The notes below the pieces were generated by a model. It saw nothing but the letters and a program-made list of their open reading frames with translations. It ran no database searches and was not told the origin of the DNA. The translations under genes were made by a program, and so were the position numbers. From Paenibacillus sp. S150 (lineage in GTDB: Bacteria; Bacillota; Bacilli; Paenibacillales; Paenibacillaceae), in assembly GCF_019352175.1 (NCBI RefSeq), contig NZ_JACBYI010000014.1, positions 62,001 to 126,000 of the forward strand: a DNA stretch of 64,000 nucleotides. The letters are read 5' to 3'. Shown here piece after piece: positions 8,351 through 17,381 of this stretch (the first letter of the stretch is position 1; each line of letters opens with the position of its first letter).

Positions 8351-9445
8351 ATGAAGATTAACAACCGGCAGCTGTTTTGGATGATTATGATGCTGGAGAT
8401 AGGGATCAATCTTCTGATCTCGATGACGGCAACGATCCTGTACGCCAAGCAGGACGCATGGATTTCATATATCCTGGCGGGTGCAGGGGGGTTAATGATT
8501 ACCTATGTAGCCGCCAAGCTCAGCTCACGGTATCCCCGGCAGACATTGATAGAATATAGTGTGACTATTCTGGGGAAATGGGCCGGCAAGCTGATGGTCA
8601 TTCCGTTTATGCTCCAGTGGTTCTGGGTCATCAGCCTGATTCTGCGTGACGAGTTCCTGTTCATCCGCCTGAATGTCCTCTATAAGACCCCCGCCTGGGT
8701 GGTCATCGGAACAATGATTGGAGTTGTGCTCTACACAGTGTACCATGGCGGGATCGAAGCCATCGGCAGAGTCAGTGAGCTGTGGGGGCCGATCCTGATG
8801 GTTATTCTTGCGCTGACCTTTGCCTTAACCGTCAATAATCTCAACTGGGAAATGATGCTGCCCGTATATGCCGATACGGGAGCCTGGCCTATTGTGCAGG
8901 GAGCGCTCGCCCCGGTTTCCCTGCTGGGTGAATCCGTCCTGCTTATGATGCTGTTTCCTTTTGTGGAGCACCCCGGAAAAGGAACGCGCAAGGCGGTGCT
9001 GGCAGGGGTTGCTTTCTCCTCGGTATTGCTGCTGCTTGGAGTTCTTTGGGTTATCATGACCTTTGGTCCGGTCGTGAGCGGCCGGCTGTATTTTCCTTTT
9101 TTTGAGATGGTCAAGCTGGTCTATCTGATGGAGTTCATCCAGAATATGGATATATTTGTAATGTCCATCTGGCTGGTCAGCATATTTGTCAAGCTGTCCA
9201 TCTATATGTTCATTACCAGCTACGGGATTGCACAGTGGATCGGAAAACCCCGCAGCTGGAAAAGAATTCTCTGGCCGGTAGCCGCGGTATCGTTCGTTCT
9301 CACGAAGGTGGTAATCGCATTTAACCCTCCTTCCGGATTGCTGCTGAAGAGTGTCTGGATCCGTTATGTGCTGCCTGTCAACATGGTTGCAATTCCGCTG
9401 TTCCTGTGGGTGGTCTCGTCGATGAGAAGACAAGTGAAAAGATAA
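8351..9445 (+). CDS. gerKB: Spore germination permease subunit B (GerKB type)
   Basis: A 364-residue integral membrane protein of the GerAB/ArcD-like (APC superfamily) spore permease family, with about ten hydrophobic segments. The N terminus (NRQLFWMIMMLEIGINLL) and the NLNWEMMLPVY segment are typical of GerKB proteins. It completes a three-subunit germinant receptor. The order A-C-B differs from gerA of Bacillus subtilis (A-B-C). The start abuts the stop codon of the C subunit. Confidence 0.92.
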   Translation: MKINNRQLFWMIMMLEIGINLLISMTATILYAKQDAWISYILAGAGGLMITYVAAKLSSRYPRQTLIEYSVTILGKWAGKLMVIPFMLQWFWVISLILRDEFLFIRLNVLYKTPAWVVIGTMIGVVLYTVYHGGIEAIGRVSELWGPILMVILALTFALTVNNLNWEMMLPVYADTGAWPIVQGALAPVSLLGESVLLMMLFPFVEHPGKGTRKAVLAGVAFSSVLLLLGVLWVIMTFGPVVSGRLYFPFFEMVKLVYLMEFIQNMDIFVMSIWLVSIFVKLSIYMFITSYGIAQWIGKPRSWKRILWPVAAVSFVLTKVVIAFNPPSGLLLKSVWIRYVLPVNMVAIPLFLWVVSSMRRQVKR

Positions 9446-9472
9446 AGTGAATCCCATCGTGTGAACCCGCCG

Positions 9473-9502
9473 CCGGCCCGGCTTGCCGCAGCTCCGGGCT
9501 GG
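9473..9502 (+). terminator. GC-rich hairpin after the germination operon
   Basis: A 9-bp stem (CCGGCCCGG / CCGGGCTGG, one G-T wobble) with a 12-base loop follows the GerKB stop codon by 27 bases. There is no T-run, so it may be an mRNA-stabilising hairpin or an atypical terminator. Confidence 0.4.
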
Positions 9503-9633
9503 ACAGAAGCGGAGCACAGAAGACAACTTGCCCTTTTATGGATATTGTATTAGCACAAGCTGCCAGAGCCTCATATTATAAGAGCATAAGAATTCTTTCC
9601 ATAATCAGCTTAGAACAGGGGGAAATCCAGAAC

Positions 9634-10398
9634 ATGGAAACTGTGAATTCTGCCGCGGATTATCCAAGGGCATTCCTGAATTCCGTACCCAAAAGCGGTA
9701 CACATCTGATGAAGCAGATTCTTGAAGGCATTCCGGGAATGTCGCTGAATCCCAATGAATTCTATGAGGGGTACCCGGATGACCGCGATCTTCATTACAG
9801 CAGGCTGCAGCTTGTTCCCAAGGGCCAATTTGTTACCGGCCATGTATATTATTCTTCCCTATGGTCCGGCATGCTGAAGGAATTGCAGTTGAAGCCTGTA
9901 TTTCTTAATCGCGATTTAAGGGATATTGTCGTTTCTTATACGTACTTTATTACGGGCAAATACCCTTATCATCCGCTTCGTGCCTATATGCTCGCCCTCC
10001 CGTCCAGGAAGGAGCAGTATCTGGCCTTAATCAAAGGGGTTCCTGATCTTCAATATCCAAGTATCTCCGAGTGGTATGAACAATTCACAGGCTGGACCCG
10101 GGAAGCGGACTGCTTGCAGGTAACTTTTGAACAGTTGGTGAAGAATTCCAAGTCCCTCCGCCGGACGATGGAGCGTATACTTGATTTTTTATGGGAAAAC
10201 CGGCCATTGCCTCTGCCGAAAGCTAAAATGCTGGACGCCATGGAGCGGAACATCAATCCCCGAAAGTCTTATACCTTCCGCAGCGGGAAAACAGGGGACT
10301 GGAGGTCCGAATTCGACGAAGAAGTGAAAGCCTGCTTTCAAAAGACCGCGGGCCACTTGTTGTTTGCAGAAGGCGATGCAGCAGATTACAACTCGTGA
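9634..10398 (+). CDS. PAPS-dependent sulfotransferase
   Basis: A 254-residue soluble sulfotransferase. It carries the 5'-phosphosulfate loop SVPKSGTHLM near residue 14, the 3'-phosphate region RDLRDIVVSYTYF, and the C-terminal RSGKTGDWRSEF (RxGxxGDW) motif, so all three PAPS-binding elements are present. The ATG at 9634 follows AGGGGGAAA; an upstream in-frame ATG at 9538 has no good ribosome site. An APS kinase gene follows 34 bases downstream, so PAPS supply and sulfate transfer are encoded together. The acceptor (glycan, lipid or small molecule) is unknown. Confidence 0.85.
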   Translation: METVNSAADYPRAFLNSVPKSGTHLMKQILEGIPGMSLNPNEFYEGYPDDRDLHYSRLQLVPKGQFVTGHVYYSSLWSGMLKELQLKPVFLNRDLRDIVVSYTYFITGKYPYHPLRAYMLALPSRKEQYLALIKGVPDLQYPSISEWYEQFTGWTREADCLQVTFEQLVKNSKSLRRTMERILDFLWENRPLPLPKAKMLDAMERNINPRKSYTFRSGKTGDWRSEFDEEVKACFQKTAGHLLFAEGDAADYNS

Positions 10399-10432
10399 AC
10401 GTACAGCTTAAGCAAGAAGGTGGTGCAGCAAA

Positions 10433-10960
10433 TTGCATAAAGGCGTGACGCTCTGGTTCACCGGCTTATCCGGATCTGGAAAGACGACACTCAGCCGGAG
10501 TGTGGAGCAAAAACTGAAGCAGTTGAACATTGTAACAGAAGCGCTTGATGGAGACATCCTGAGAGATCAGATATTCAGCGGATTGGGCTTTTCCAAAGCG
10601 GACCGTTCCTTAAACGTAAGAACCGCAGCCTATCTGGCTCAAATTCTGACCCGGCACAATGTAATTGTTCTGGCATCCTTTATTTCCCCGTACCGTGACA
10701 TGAGGGAGCAATGCCGGCAAAGGATCGGGTCCTTCCTCGAGGTCTACGTCAAATGCTCTTGGGAGGAATGTGCAAGAAGAGATGTCAAAGGCCTGTACCG
10801 CAAAGCGGTTTCTGGAGAAATCAAGCATTTTACCGGTCTGACCGATCCTTACGAAGAGCCTGTACACCCCGAACTCATTGTGGATACTGAGATGGAGAGC
10901 GAAGAGCAATGCACGGAACACATTATCGCCTATTTATATCAGCATGGGTATATCCGGTAA
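10433..10960 (+). CDS. cysC: Adenylylsulfate (APS) kinase
   Basis: A 175-residue APS kinase, which makes PAPS from APS and ATP. Visible are the P-loop GLSGSGKTTL at residues 10-19, LDGDILRD (the APS-binding DGD motif), the SFISPYRDMR segment, and the lid RRDVKGLYRKA with FTGLTDPYEEP. The start is TTG, preceded by AGAAGGTGG. It follows the sulfotransferase gene and is probably cotranscribed; no ATP sulfurylase or PAPS reductase gene is next to it, so PAPS here is likely for sulfation and not for sulfate assimilation. Confidence 0.88.
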   Translation: MHKGVTLWFTGLSGSGKTTLSRSVEQKLKQLNIVTEALDGDILRDQIFSGLGFSKADRSLNVRTAAYLAQILTRHNVIVLASFISPYRDMREQCRQRIGSFLEVYVKCSWEECARRDVKGLYRKAVSGEIKHFTGLTDPYEEPVHPELIVDTEMESEEQCTEHIIAYLYQHGYIR

Positions 10961-11292
10961 CCCGGTGGAGGAAGCTTGCCGGAAATACTGCACCGGATCT
11001 GCCGGGAATTGGCCTGTGCTGATCATTTACTTTATGGCTTGTCCGGCCGGCCGGTTCTTTTTTGCAAAGGGGCAATCAGCGAGCAGCCTGACAGGAATTG
11101 GCTTCTTAATGATCAAGGTCATGGGAAGCTTTTTTTGCCGGCGAAAAAATCTATAATTTGTAAATTATATGGAGTTTTTTTGAATTATCCTTCGAAAATT
11201 GGAGGCTCTGAAAAGGATTTGCGAACAGGGTCTATCGCACTTTCAAAGCTTTTGCGTTATAATCGAGAAAAATTTCTTGAAGGTGGAGCACA
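10961..11292 (+). other. Intergenic region before the two-component system
   Basis: No convincing gene. It holds a probable terminator for the APS kinase unit (11006-11063), then an AT-rich stretch with TATAAT at 11258-11263, a likely -10 for the kinase gene at 11293; no good -35 is seen. A 106-codon open frame overlaps this region but has no ribosome site or recognisable composition. Confidence 0.5.
11006..11063 (+). terminator. Probable terminator after the APS kinase gene
   Basis: A 9-bp stem GAATTGGCC / GGCCGGTTC (two G-T wobbles) closes a 34-base loop and is followed by TTTTTT. The right arm lies in a self-complementary CCGGCCGGCCGG run. Confidence 0.5.
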
Positions 11293-12900
11293 GTGAAAAT
11301 TGGAAAAATGAGATTGCGCCTTCAGACAACCATTACCCTGATGATTTGCCTGATCGTTGCCCTTGTGCTGCTGATTGTATATGTGATGTTCGGCATGAGG
11401 GTCACGGGACAAGCCCAGAAATCGCTGGAAAATAAAGCTATAACTATAGCCCGCACCGTCTCGCGCACGCCTGTTGTCATTAACGGACTGCGCGGAGAAG
11501 AGCGTTCCGGCGGCATCCAGGATTTCGCCACTGAAATCAGCAGCATTAACAACGTCCAGTTTGTTGTCGTAATGGACATGGAGGGCATACGCCATTCGCA
11601 TCCCGATCTGGAGATGATCGGCAAGCATTTCATGGGAGGGGATGAAACGGATGCATTGCACGGCAAAGAGACAATATCCGTTGCCCAGGGCTCGTTGGGC
11701 TATTCCGTGAGAGCGTTTTCACCTGTATTTGGGCCAGAGGGGGAGCAGATTGGTGCAGTGGCAGTAGGAATTTCGCTTGGCAGCGTTCGTACAGCCGTGA
11801 AGCAGAACCAGTGGATCATCTACTCGGGCATGCTGGTCGGTGCACTCATGGGTTTTGCCGGAGCGGTGCTGCTGGCCCGCAAAATTAAACGCATGATGTT
11901 CGGGATGGAGCCAGGGGAAATCGCCAAATTGCTGGAAGAGCGGAGCGCTATGCTGCAATCGACCAAAGAGGGGATTCTCGCGGTAGACAAGGAATCCCGC
12001 ATTACCTTGGTGAATGCGGAGGCGCGGAGACTGATGGGCAGCGTCGGCATGAGCCAGGACCCGGTGGACAGGCAGGTGGAGCAGTTCTGGCCGCTCCTGC
12101 GGATGGAGAAAGTGCTGGACAATGGAGAGCCCTTGCAGGATATGGAAGTGGAGCAGAGCGGCATCACACTGCTGGTGAATGTGGTTCCGGTGAGAGTAAA
12201 TGGAATCATTGAAGGCGCAATCGCCACCTTTCGGGATAAAACCGAAGTCAGCCTGCTGATGGAGAGGCTATCGGGAATTTCTCTGTATGCGGAAGCGCTG
12301 CGGGCCCAGACCCATGAATTCATGAACAAGCTTCATGTGATTATGGGGCTGACCAATATGCGCAGCTACGACCGGCTGGAGGAATATCTGACAGACATTG
12401 TGCAGAACATTCAGACGGAGGCGGACGCTGTGGTCAGGCTGGTCAAGGACCCGGTTATGGTGGGCTTTCTGCTGGGCAAGCTCAGCCGGATCAGGGAGGC
12501 GGATGTACGGCTGGTTATTCTGGAGGATGGAGGGCTGCCCGAGTCTGCAGATCATGAAGTGTCGCGGGAATTGGTCACTATCGCCGGCAACCTGCTGGAC
12601 AATGCCGTGGAGGCTGTTCAAGGTACGGGAAATAAGCAGATTGAGCTTGGCTTCCGGCATGAAGACAGCCTGCTCACGCTCAAGGTCCGGGACAACGGGG
12701 CAGGGATTTCCGGGAAAAGCGGAGAACGTATGTATGAACAGGGCTACTCGACCAAAGGCAAGGATAGAGGAATCGGGCTTTATCTGGTTAGCCGTAGTGT
12801 AGCCAAGCTGGGCGGGACGATTCATTATGAAAGCCTGCCGGGTGAAGGAACCGAGTTTACTGTGCAGTTACCCTATATTGCGAAGAGTGATGATAATTAA
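11293..12900 (+). CDS. CitA/DcuS-type sensor histidine kinase for organic acids
   Basis: A 535-residue membrane sensor kinase. Order: an N-terminal membrane helix (residues about 12-33), an extracytoplasmic sensing domain of about 130 residues, a second helix (about 178-197), a cytoplasmic PAS domain (about 210-320), the H-box QTHEFMNKLHVIMGL (the Spo0B-like box of the CitA/DcuS/MalK family), and an HATPase domain with GNLLDNAVEA and GIGLYLV. It starts at GTG with AAGGTGGAG upstream. The family senses citrate, malate or C4-dicarboxylates. The paired response regulator follows two bases later, and a 2-hydroxycarboxylate transporter operon lies downstream, its likely target. Confidence 0.92.
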   Translation: MKIGKMRLRLQTTITLMICLIVALVLLIVYVMFGMRVTGQAQKSLENKAITIARTVSRTPVVINGLRGEERSGGIQDFATEISSINNVQFVVVMDMEGIRHSHPDLEMIGKHFMGGDETDALHGKETISVAQGSLGYSVRAFSPVFGPEGEQIGAVAVGISLGSVRTAVKQNQWIIYSGMLVGALMGFAGAVLLARKIKRMMFGMEPGEIAKLLEERSAMLQSTKEGILAVDKESRITLVNAEARRLMGSVGMSQDPVDRQVEQFWPLLRMEKVLDNGEPLQDMEVEQSGITLLVNVVPVRVNGIIEGAIATFRDKTEVSLLMERLSGISLYAEALRAQTHEFMNKLHVIMGLTNMRSYDRLEEYLTDIVQNIQTEADAVVRLVKDPVMVGFLLGKLSRIREADVRLVILEDGGLPESADHEVSRELVTIAGNLLDNAVEAVQGTGNKQIELGFRHEDSLLTLKVRDNGAGISGKSGERMYEQGYSTKGKDRGIGLYLVSRSVAKLGGTIHYESLPGEGTEFTVQLPYIAKSDDN

Positions 12901-12902
12901 CT

Positions 12903-13610
12903 ATGATAAAGGTACTGATTGTTGAGGATGATCCGATGGTGTCGGAGATGAATAAATTTTACCTGCATCAGGTCGAAGGCTTCCGCGCCGAAGGCTGGGC
13001 CAGCTCTGCCGAGGAAGCGCTGGATCTGCTGGCGGAGAAGCCCTATGATCTGATTCTTCTGGATATTTACATGAAGGAGAGCAACGGGCTGATGCTGCTG
13101 TCCGAGATTCGCCGGAGGGGGTTAAGGGTGGATGTTATCGTTATTTCGGCAGCCAGCGATAAGGAAAGCATCCAGGAGGCGCTGCAAAACGGAGCGGTGG
13201 ATTATCTGATCAAACCGTTTGAATTCTCCAGACTCCGTGCGGCGCTGAATGGCTACAAGGAGCAGAACCGGTTGTTCCGTACCCAGAACCGGCTGAATCA
13301 ATCGGAGCTGGACAGGCTCTCCAGATTCAAGCAGGAGCGCACAGCTTCACACGAACTGGCCAAGGGCTTCACGCGTCAGACGCTGCAGACGGTCTGGAAA
13401 GCGGTGGAGGCTTGTACCTGCGAGCTTTTTTCGGCAGAAGACATTTCGAATCTGTCCGGGATATCCCGGGTTTCCGTCGGCAAGTATTTGGTCGGGCTGA
13501 CAGAGATGGGAGTGCTGGAAATGGATCTGGTGTACGGAAGCGTGGGCAGGCCGGTGCAGAAGTACAGGATCGCTCCGAATGGCAGAACACTGATTACCCA
13601 ATATATCTAG
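12903..13610 (+). CDS. CitB/DcuR/MalR-type response regulator
   Basis: A 235-residue regulator. The receiver domain spans residues 1-120, with acidic pocket EDD near residue 8, phospho-acceptor in LILLDIY, and lysine in YLIKPF. The C-terminal ~80 residues form a helix-turn-helix (SAEDISNLSGISRVSVGKYL) typical of the CitT/DctR/MalR group. It is paired with the kinase just upstream. Two ATTTACA direct repeats 20 bp apart before the downstream transporter gene are candidate binding sites. Confidence 0.92.
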   Translation: MIKVLIVEDDPMVSEMNKFYLHQVEGFRAEGWASSAEEALDLLAEKPYDLILLDIYMKESNGLMLLSEIRRRGLRVDVIVISAASDKESIQEALQNGAVDYLIKPFEFSRLRAALNGYKEQNRLFRTQNRLNQSELDRLSRFKQERTASHELAKGFTRQTLQTVWKAVEACTCELFSAEDISNLSGISRVSVGKYLVGLTEMGVLEMDLVYGSVGRPVQKYRIAPNGRTLITQYI

Positions 13611-13736
13611 CGAAACAGGAGGAGGCTGTCTCAAAGACCGCGATCCTTGCTTGCCCATCGTACTGGGGTCACACAGATCCGTTATAAATGTGTATCCGCA
13701 TCAAGCGCTTCCGCCGATGCTTACGGGCAACGAAGG

Positions 13737-13785
13737 GGACTGTTCCAAGCAGAAGTTTCATGGCATTGGAGCCAGTCCTTTTTTT
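13737..13785 (+). terminator. Rho-independent terminator after the two-component system
   Basis: An imperfect stem GGACTGTTCCAA / TTGGAGCCAGTCC is followed by seven T residues. It closes the kinase-regulator operon, so the transporter operon downstream has its own promoter. Confidence 0.7.
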
Positions 13786-13863
13786 GCTGTCTGGCAGATT
13801 GAAATTTGGTGAAATATGTATTTATTTTGCTGCGGGGAAGGTATGTATGAAGCTGGACATCAA

Positions 13864-14169
13864 TTAAAATGCGCGGTAATCCTGCTGAACCTGCGGGTTC
13901 TGCCTTACAGGAGAAAGCAGGGAATTAGGAGGCTAACGGGATCGCTGGCGGGAGCAGTGAAAGTGGGGATAGCGAAGTGGAATTAGTAAACCTAAATGGA
14001 CTGAAAAGCTTGCGGTAGAAGAAATAGTGGGAAAAAGTAACCTTAATTTAAGCGTATTCCCCGGAAAGGGAAAAATCGGGCGGATTAGTTCTCCTTTTTC
14101 CCACTAACGCTGGCGAAAAAGAGGATATGGGAAGATTGAGTTTACTTTTTCCACTTGGGCTTCCCGCCG
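13864..14169 (+). repeat. Interspersed ~300-bp palindromic repeat, copy 1
   Basis: First of three related copies in this window, all on the plus strand. It begins TTAAAATGCGC and ends CACTTGGGCTTCCCGCCG. Inside are four versions of one motif, AGTGGRAWWAGTAA: two forward (from 13975 and 14027) and two reverse-complemented (near 14095 and 14140), giving nested inverted repeats that can fold into a long hairpin. No convincing coding frame is conserved. Copy 2 (28924) is nearly full-length identical in layout; copy 3 (48654) is truncated at its left end. Confidence 0.85.
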
Positions 14170-14386
14170 CAACTTAAAGTGCCTTTGAATATAGCGCGGG
14201 CGGGCGAAATGGCAGGATGGGAGGTACAAGTAGCTTTGAATCCGCACAAATCGGGCTGATGCAGACTGAGTATCAGCAGCTTTAGGGACACCTCCCAAGT
14301 GAGCAGGCTGATTCATTTATCAGGGTGAACCTTTCAGGGAATTTTGCTCTTAACCACGGATACACTGTATTTCCCGTGTCCTTTTA

Positions 14387-14400
14387 TGGTAGCGCTTACT
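14387..14400. promoter_or_regulatory. Weak cre-like site upstream of the transporter gene
   Basis: TGGTAGCGCTTACT matches 11 of 14 positions of the CcpA cre consensus. A better cre-like site lies 40 bases downstream. Confidence 0.3.
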
Positions 14401-14406
14401 TTAATA

Positions 14407-14438
14407 ATTTACAAAACTCCTTCATTATTTACACAAAA
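14407..14438. promoter_or_regulatory. Direct repeats, candidate response-regulator boxes
   Basis: ATTTACAAAA (14407) and ATTTACACAAAA (14427) are direct repeats spaced 20 bp, two helical turns. They lie upstream of the transporter start, next to a two-component system whose family controls such transporters. The assignment is inference from spacing and context. Confidence 0.4.
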
Positions 14439-14439
14439 A

Positions 14440-14453
14440 CAAAAGCGCTTTCA
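14440..14453. promoter_or_regulatory. cre-like site (CcpA) before the transporter operon
   Basis: CAAAAGCGCTTTCA matches 12 of 14 cre positions, with a perfect AAAGCGCTTT core. It lies about 20 bases before a possible -10 (TATGAT at 14461) and 48 bases before the start codon, consistent with carbon catabolite control. Confidence 0.55.
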
Positions 14454-14500
14454 AAGCAGCTATGATGAATTTGTAAAAGAGTTAAGGAGGTAAGGACAAC

Positions 14501-15856
14501 ATGCAAAAAGCAATTCAACCGCCAGTTGCAGTGCCGGAGGAGCCGCATGCACCGCAGCAAGGAAGCACTGGCTTTGTGCAGCGGATTCTGCAACTAAAGG
14601 TAGGTGTCATTCCGCTCCCGCTGTATGTAGTATTTGCCCTCATCATATTTGCGGCTTCCGTGCTCGGCGAGCTGCCGAACGATATGATCGGCGGGTTTGC
14701 GGTAATCATCGTTCTGGGTGTGCTGCTCAGCGATCTGGGCTTCAAGCTTCCGATTCTGAAGAATATCGGCGGCCCGGCAATCCTCTCGCTGATGATTCCG
14801 TCGTTCCTGGTGTTCTGGAATGTGCTGGACCCTTCGGTTATCGAATCGGTCAACACGCTGATGAAGACATCGAACTTTCTCTATCTGTATATTTCAATTC
14901 TGGTGGCCGGAAGCATTACCGGCATGAACCGCACGACATTAATCAGCGGCTTCATCCGCATCTTTATCCCGATGATGGCCGGAACGCTTGCCGCAGTAGG
15001 TGCGGGTCTCGGGGCGGGCATGCTGCTTGGCTACAGTGCACACCGCGCTTTTTTCTACATTATCGTGCCGATTATTGCCGGCGGCGTCGGTGAAGGGATT
15101 CTCCCGCTGTCTATCGCTTTCTCGCAGATTCTCGGCGGCGAATCCGGCTCCTATGTGGCGCAGATGATCCCGGCAGCGGTGATTGGCAATGTGTTCGCGA
15201 TTATCGCTGCGGGGCTGCTCAAGAAGATGGCCGACAAAAACCCGGGCATTACCGGCAATGGCGTACTGGTGAAAGCAAAGGATGGGCGGAAGCTGGGCGG
15301 AAGCACCTATGACAGTGCCAAACCGGATTTCCTGCTGATGGGCGCCGGACTGCTGTTCGCCTGCGGCCTGTTTATTACCGGACACCTGCTGTCGCCATTC
15401 GTCGGCATCCCCGGCCCGATCCTGATGATTTTTGCCGCGGCTCTGCTTAAGGTGCTCAAGGTATTGCCGGCCAAAATTGAGCAGGGCGCCTATCAGCTGT
15501 ACAAATTCGTCTCCGGGACATTAACCTGGCCGCTCATGGTAGGTCTTGGCATGCTCTACATTCCGCTGGGCGATGTGGCCGCCCTGATCTCGATTCCTTA
15601 TATTATCGTCTGCGCGACTGTTATCGCCGCGATGATTCTGACGGGCTATTTTATCGGCAAATGGGTCAAAATGTACCCCGTGGAAGCAGCGATCGTAACC
15701 GGCTGCCGCGGCGGTCTCGGCGGAACGGGCGACGTGGCCATTCTGTCCGCATCCGGACGCATGGAGCTGATGCCGTTCGCCCAGATTTCTACGCGTATCG
15801 GCGGTGCAATCACGGTGGTTGCGGCAACGCTGCTCATTGCGGTATGGGGCGGCTGA
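14501..15856 (+). CDS. 2-hydroxycarboxylate transporter (CitS/MaeN/CimH family)
   Basis: A 451-residue integral membrane symporter for malate and/or citrate with sodium or proton. The two family signatures are visible: GGVGEGILPLS in the first half and CRGGLGGTGDVAIL with ARMELMPFAQI-like SGRMELMPFAQISTRIGGA in the second, the paired re-entrant GGxG loops. About 11 membrane segments are present. TTAAGGAGG is its ribosome site. It heads an operon with malic enzyme, pyruvate phosphate dikinase and the dikinase regulator, so malate is the more likely substrate. Control by the upstream two-component system and CcpA is inferred from sites at 14407-14453. Confidence 0.92.
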   Translation: MQKAIQPPVAVPEEPHAPQQGSTGFVQRILQLKVGVIPLPLYVVFALIIFAASVLGELPNDMIGGFAVIIVLGVLLSDLGFKLPILKNIGGPAILSLMIPSFLVFWNVLDPSVIESVNTLMKTSNFLYLYISILVAGSITGMNRTTLISGFIRIFIPMMAGTLAAVGAGLGAGMLLGYSAHRAFFYIIVPIIAGGVGEGILPLSIAFSQILGGESGSYVAQMIPAAVIGNVFAIIAAGLLKKMADKNPGITGNGVLVKAKDGRKLGGSTYDSAKPDFLLMGAGLLFACGLFITGHLLSPFVGIPGPILMIFAAALLKVLKVLPAKIEQGAYQLYKFVSGTLTWPLMVGLGMLYIPLGDVAALISIPYIIVCATVIAAMILTGYFIGKWVKMYPVEAAIVTGCRGGLGGTGDVAILSASGRMELMPFAQISTRIGGAITVVAATLLIAVWGG

Positions 15857-15897
15857 TTACCGGATAAGGCAAAAAAATATGCAGGAGGCGATTTAGG

Positions 15898-17322
15898 ATG
15901 AACCAACTGAGCGGAAAACCCCATGTGTTTACGCTTCGTGTCCAGTACCGCAGCGGCAGCGATTATCTTGCGAACCTGGTGGGCATTGCCGAGAACTATA
16001 AAGGCACGGTTCAAAATGTGGAGCTGAAGGAGCTGCGTGCCGGCCTGACCGGTGCGGATGTCGTGATTTCTGTAGAGCATGCCGAGGATCAGAAATGGAT
16101 TGAAAAAGCGGTAAACCAGTTGAACGGAGGAGATATTGTGGAATTATTGGAAGAAATCATGCTTTTGCACAAAGGCGGAAAGCTCGAAACTACCCTGAAA
16201 AATCCGATCCGGACCAAAGAAGACCTGTCCAAGGTATATACGCCGGGTGTGGCGAAGGTCTGTCAGGAGATTGCCCGGGATCAGGCGCAGGCCTATGAGC
16301 TGACCACGAAGAAGAATACGGTGGCTGTCGTATCCGATGGCACCGCTGTGCTGGGCTTGGGGGACATTGGCCCGAAAGCGGCCATGCCGGTTATGGAAGG
16401 CAAAGCGGCGTTGTTCAAGCAGTTCGCGAATGTCGACGCCGTGCCCATCTGTCTCGACACTAAGGATACGGAAGAAATTATCGCCATTGTGAAAGCGCTC
16501 GCTCCCACATTCGGAGGCATTAATCTCGAAGATATCTCTTCTCCCCGCTGTTTTGAGATCGAAGCGAGACTGAGAAAAGAGCTGGACATTCCTGTATTTC
16601 ATGATGATCAGCACGGGACGGCCATCGTTGTGCTCGCCGGGCTGCTGAACGCTCTGAAGGTATGCGGCAAACAGATCAAGGATGTCAAAATTGTGGTGAA
16701 CGGCGTCGGAGCGGCAGGCATCTCTGTTTCCAAAATGCTGCTGCACGCCGGGGCCGTGAACCTGATCGGAGTGGACCGGGAAGGGGCCATTAACCGGCTT
16801 GCCTCCTATGAGCGGACACATTGGAGCGACTTTGCCCAGATCACGAATCCGGGCCTTGAAACCGGCGGGCTGTCGGATGTAATCAAAGGCGCGGATGTCT
16901 TTATCGGGGTCTCCGCCCCAAATGTGCTGAAGCTGGAGGATGTGCTGAATATGGCCAAAGATCCAATCGTATTCGCCATGGCAAATCCAACGCCGGAAAT
17001 TGATCCCGCTATTGCTGCACCGCATGTAAGAGTCATGGCGACGGGCCGCTCGGATTATCCGAACCAGATCAACAATGTGCTGTGCTTCCCCGGAATCTTC
17101 AGAGGGGCGCTGGATTGTGAAGCGACTGATATTAATGATGAGATGAAGCTGGCTGCCGCCGAAGCAATTTCCTCGGTGATTGATCCTGCTGATCTTCATG
17201 AGAAATATATCATCCCGGATGCCTTTGATCCGCGGGTGGTGGAGAGAATCCGCATAGCGGTTGCCCGGGCGGCGCTCAAAAGCGGCGCAGCCCGGAAAGA
17301 TCTGCTGATCGGCGTGAACTGA
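15898..17322 (+). CDS. NAD(P)-dependent malic enzyme with N-terminal ACT-like domain
   Basis: A 474-residue oxidative decarboxylase, malate to pyruvate plus CO2. Residues about 1-75 look like an ACT regulatory domain (HVFTLRVQYRSGSDYLANLV). The catalytic part holds VYTPGVAKVCQ, SDGTAVLGLGDIGPKAAMPV, the metal-binding FEIEARL and DIPVFHDDQHGTA, and the nucleotide-binding VVNGVGAAGI. It matches the short bacterial malic enzymes (YtsJ/MaeA type) with an added ACT domain. It lies between the malate/citrate transporter gene and pyruvate phosphate dikinase. The cofactor choice cannot be told from sequence alone. Confidence 0.92.
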   Translation: MNQLSGKPHVFTLRVQYRSGSDYLANLVGIAENYKGTVQNVELKELRAGLTGADVVISVEHAEDQKWIEKAVNQLNGGDIVELLEEIMLLHKGGKLETTLKNPIRTKEDLSKVYTPGVAKVCQEIARDQAQAYELTTKKNTVAVVSDGTAVLGLGDIGPKAAMPVMEGKAALFKQFANVDAVPICLDTKDTEEIIAIVKALAPTFGGINLEDISSPRCFEIEARLRKELDIPVFHDDQHGTAIVVLAGLLNALKVCGKQIKDVKIVVNGVGAAGISVSKMLLHAGAVNLIGVDREGAINRLASYERTHWSDFAQITNPGLETGGLSDVIKGADVFIGVSAPNVLKLEDVLNMAKDPIVFAMANPTPEIDPAIAAPHVRVMATGRSDYPNQINNVLCFPGIFRGALDCEATDINDEMKLAAAEAISSVIDPADLHEKYIIPDAFDPRVVERIRIAVARAALKSGAARKDLLIGVN

Positions 17323-17381
17323 TACCAGAACAAAATCGTATTCCGGCCAAAATAAGAGCTGCTGTGGAGGAGGAAACAAAG

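Noticed and set aside
10976..11296. 106-codon frame between the APS kinase and the sensor kinase
   Set aside because: It crosses the probable terminator and the -10 of the next operon, has no ribosome site and no recognisable fold.
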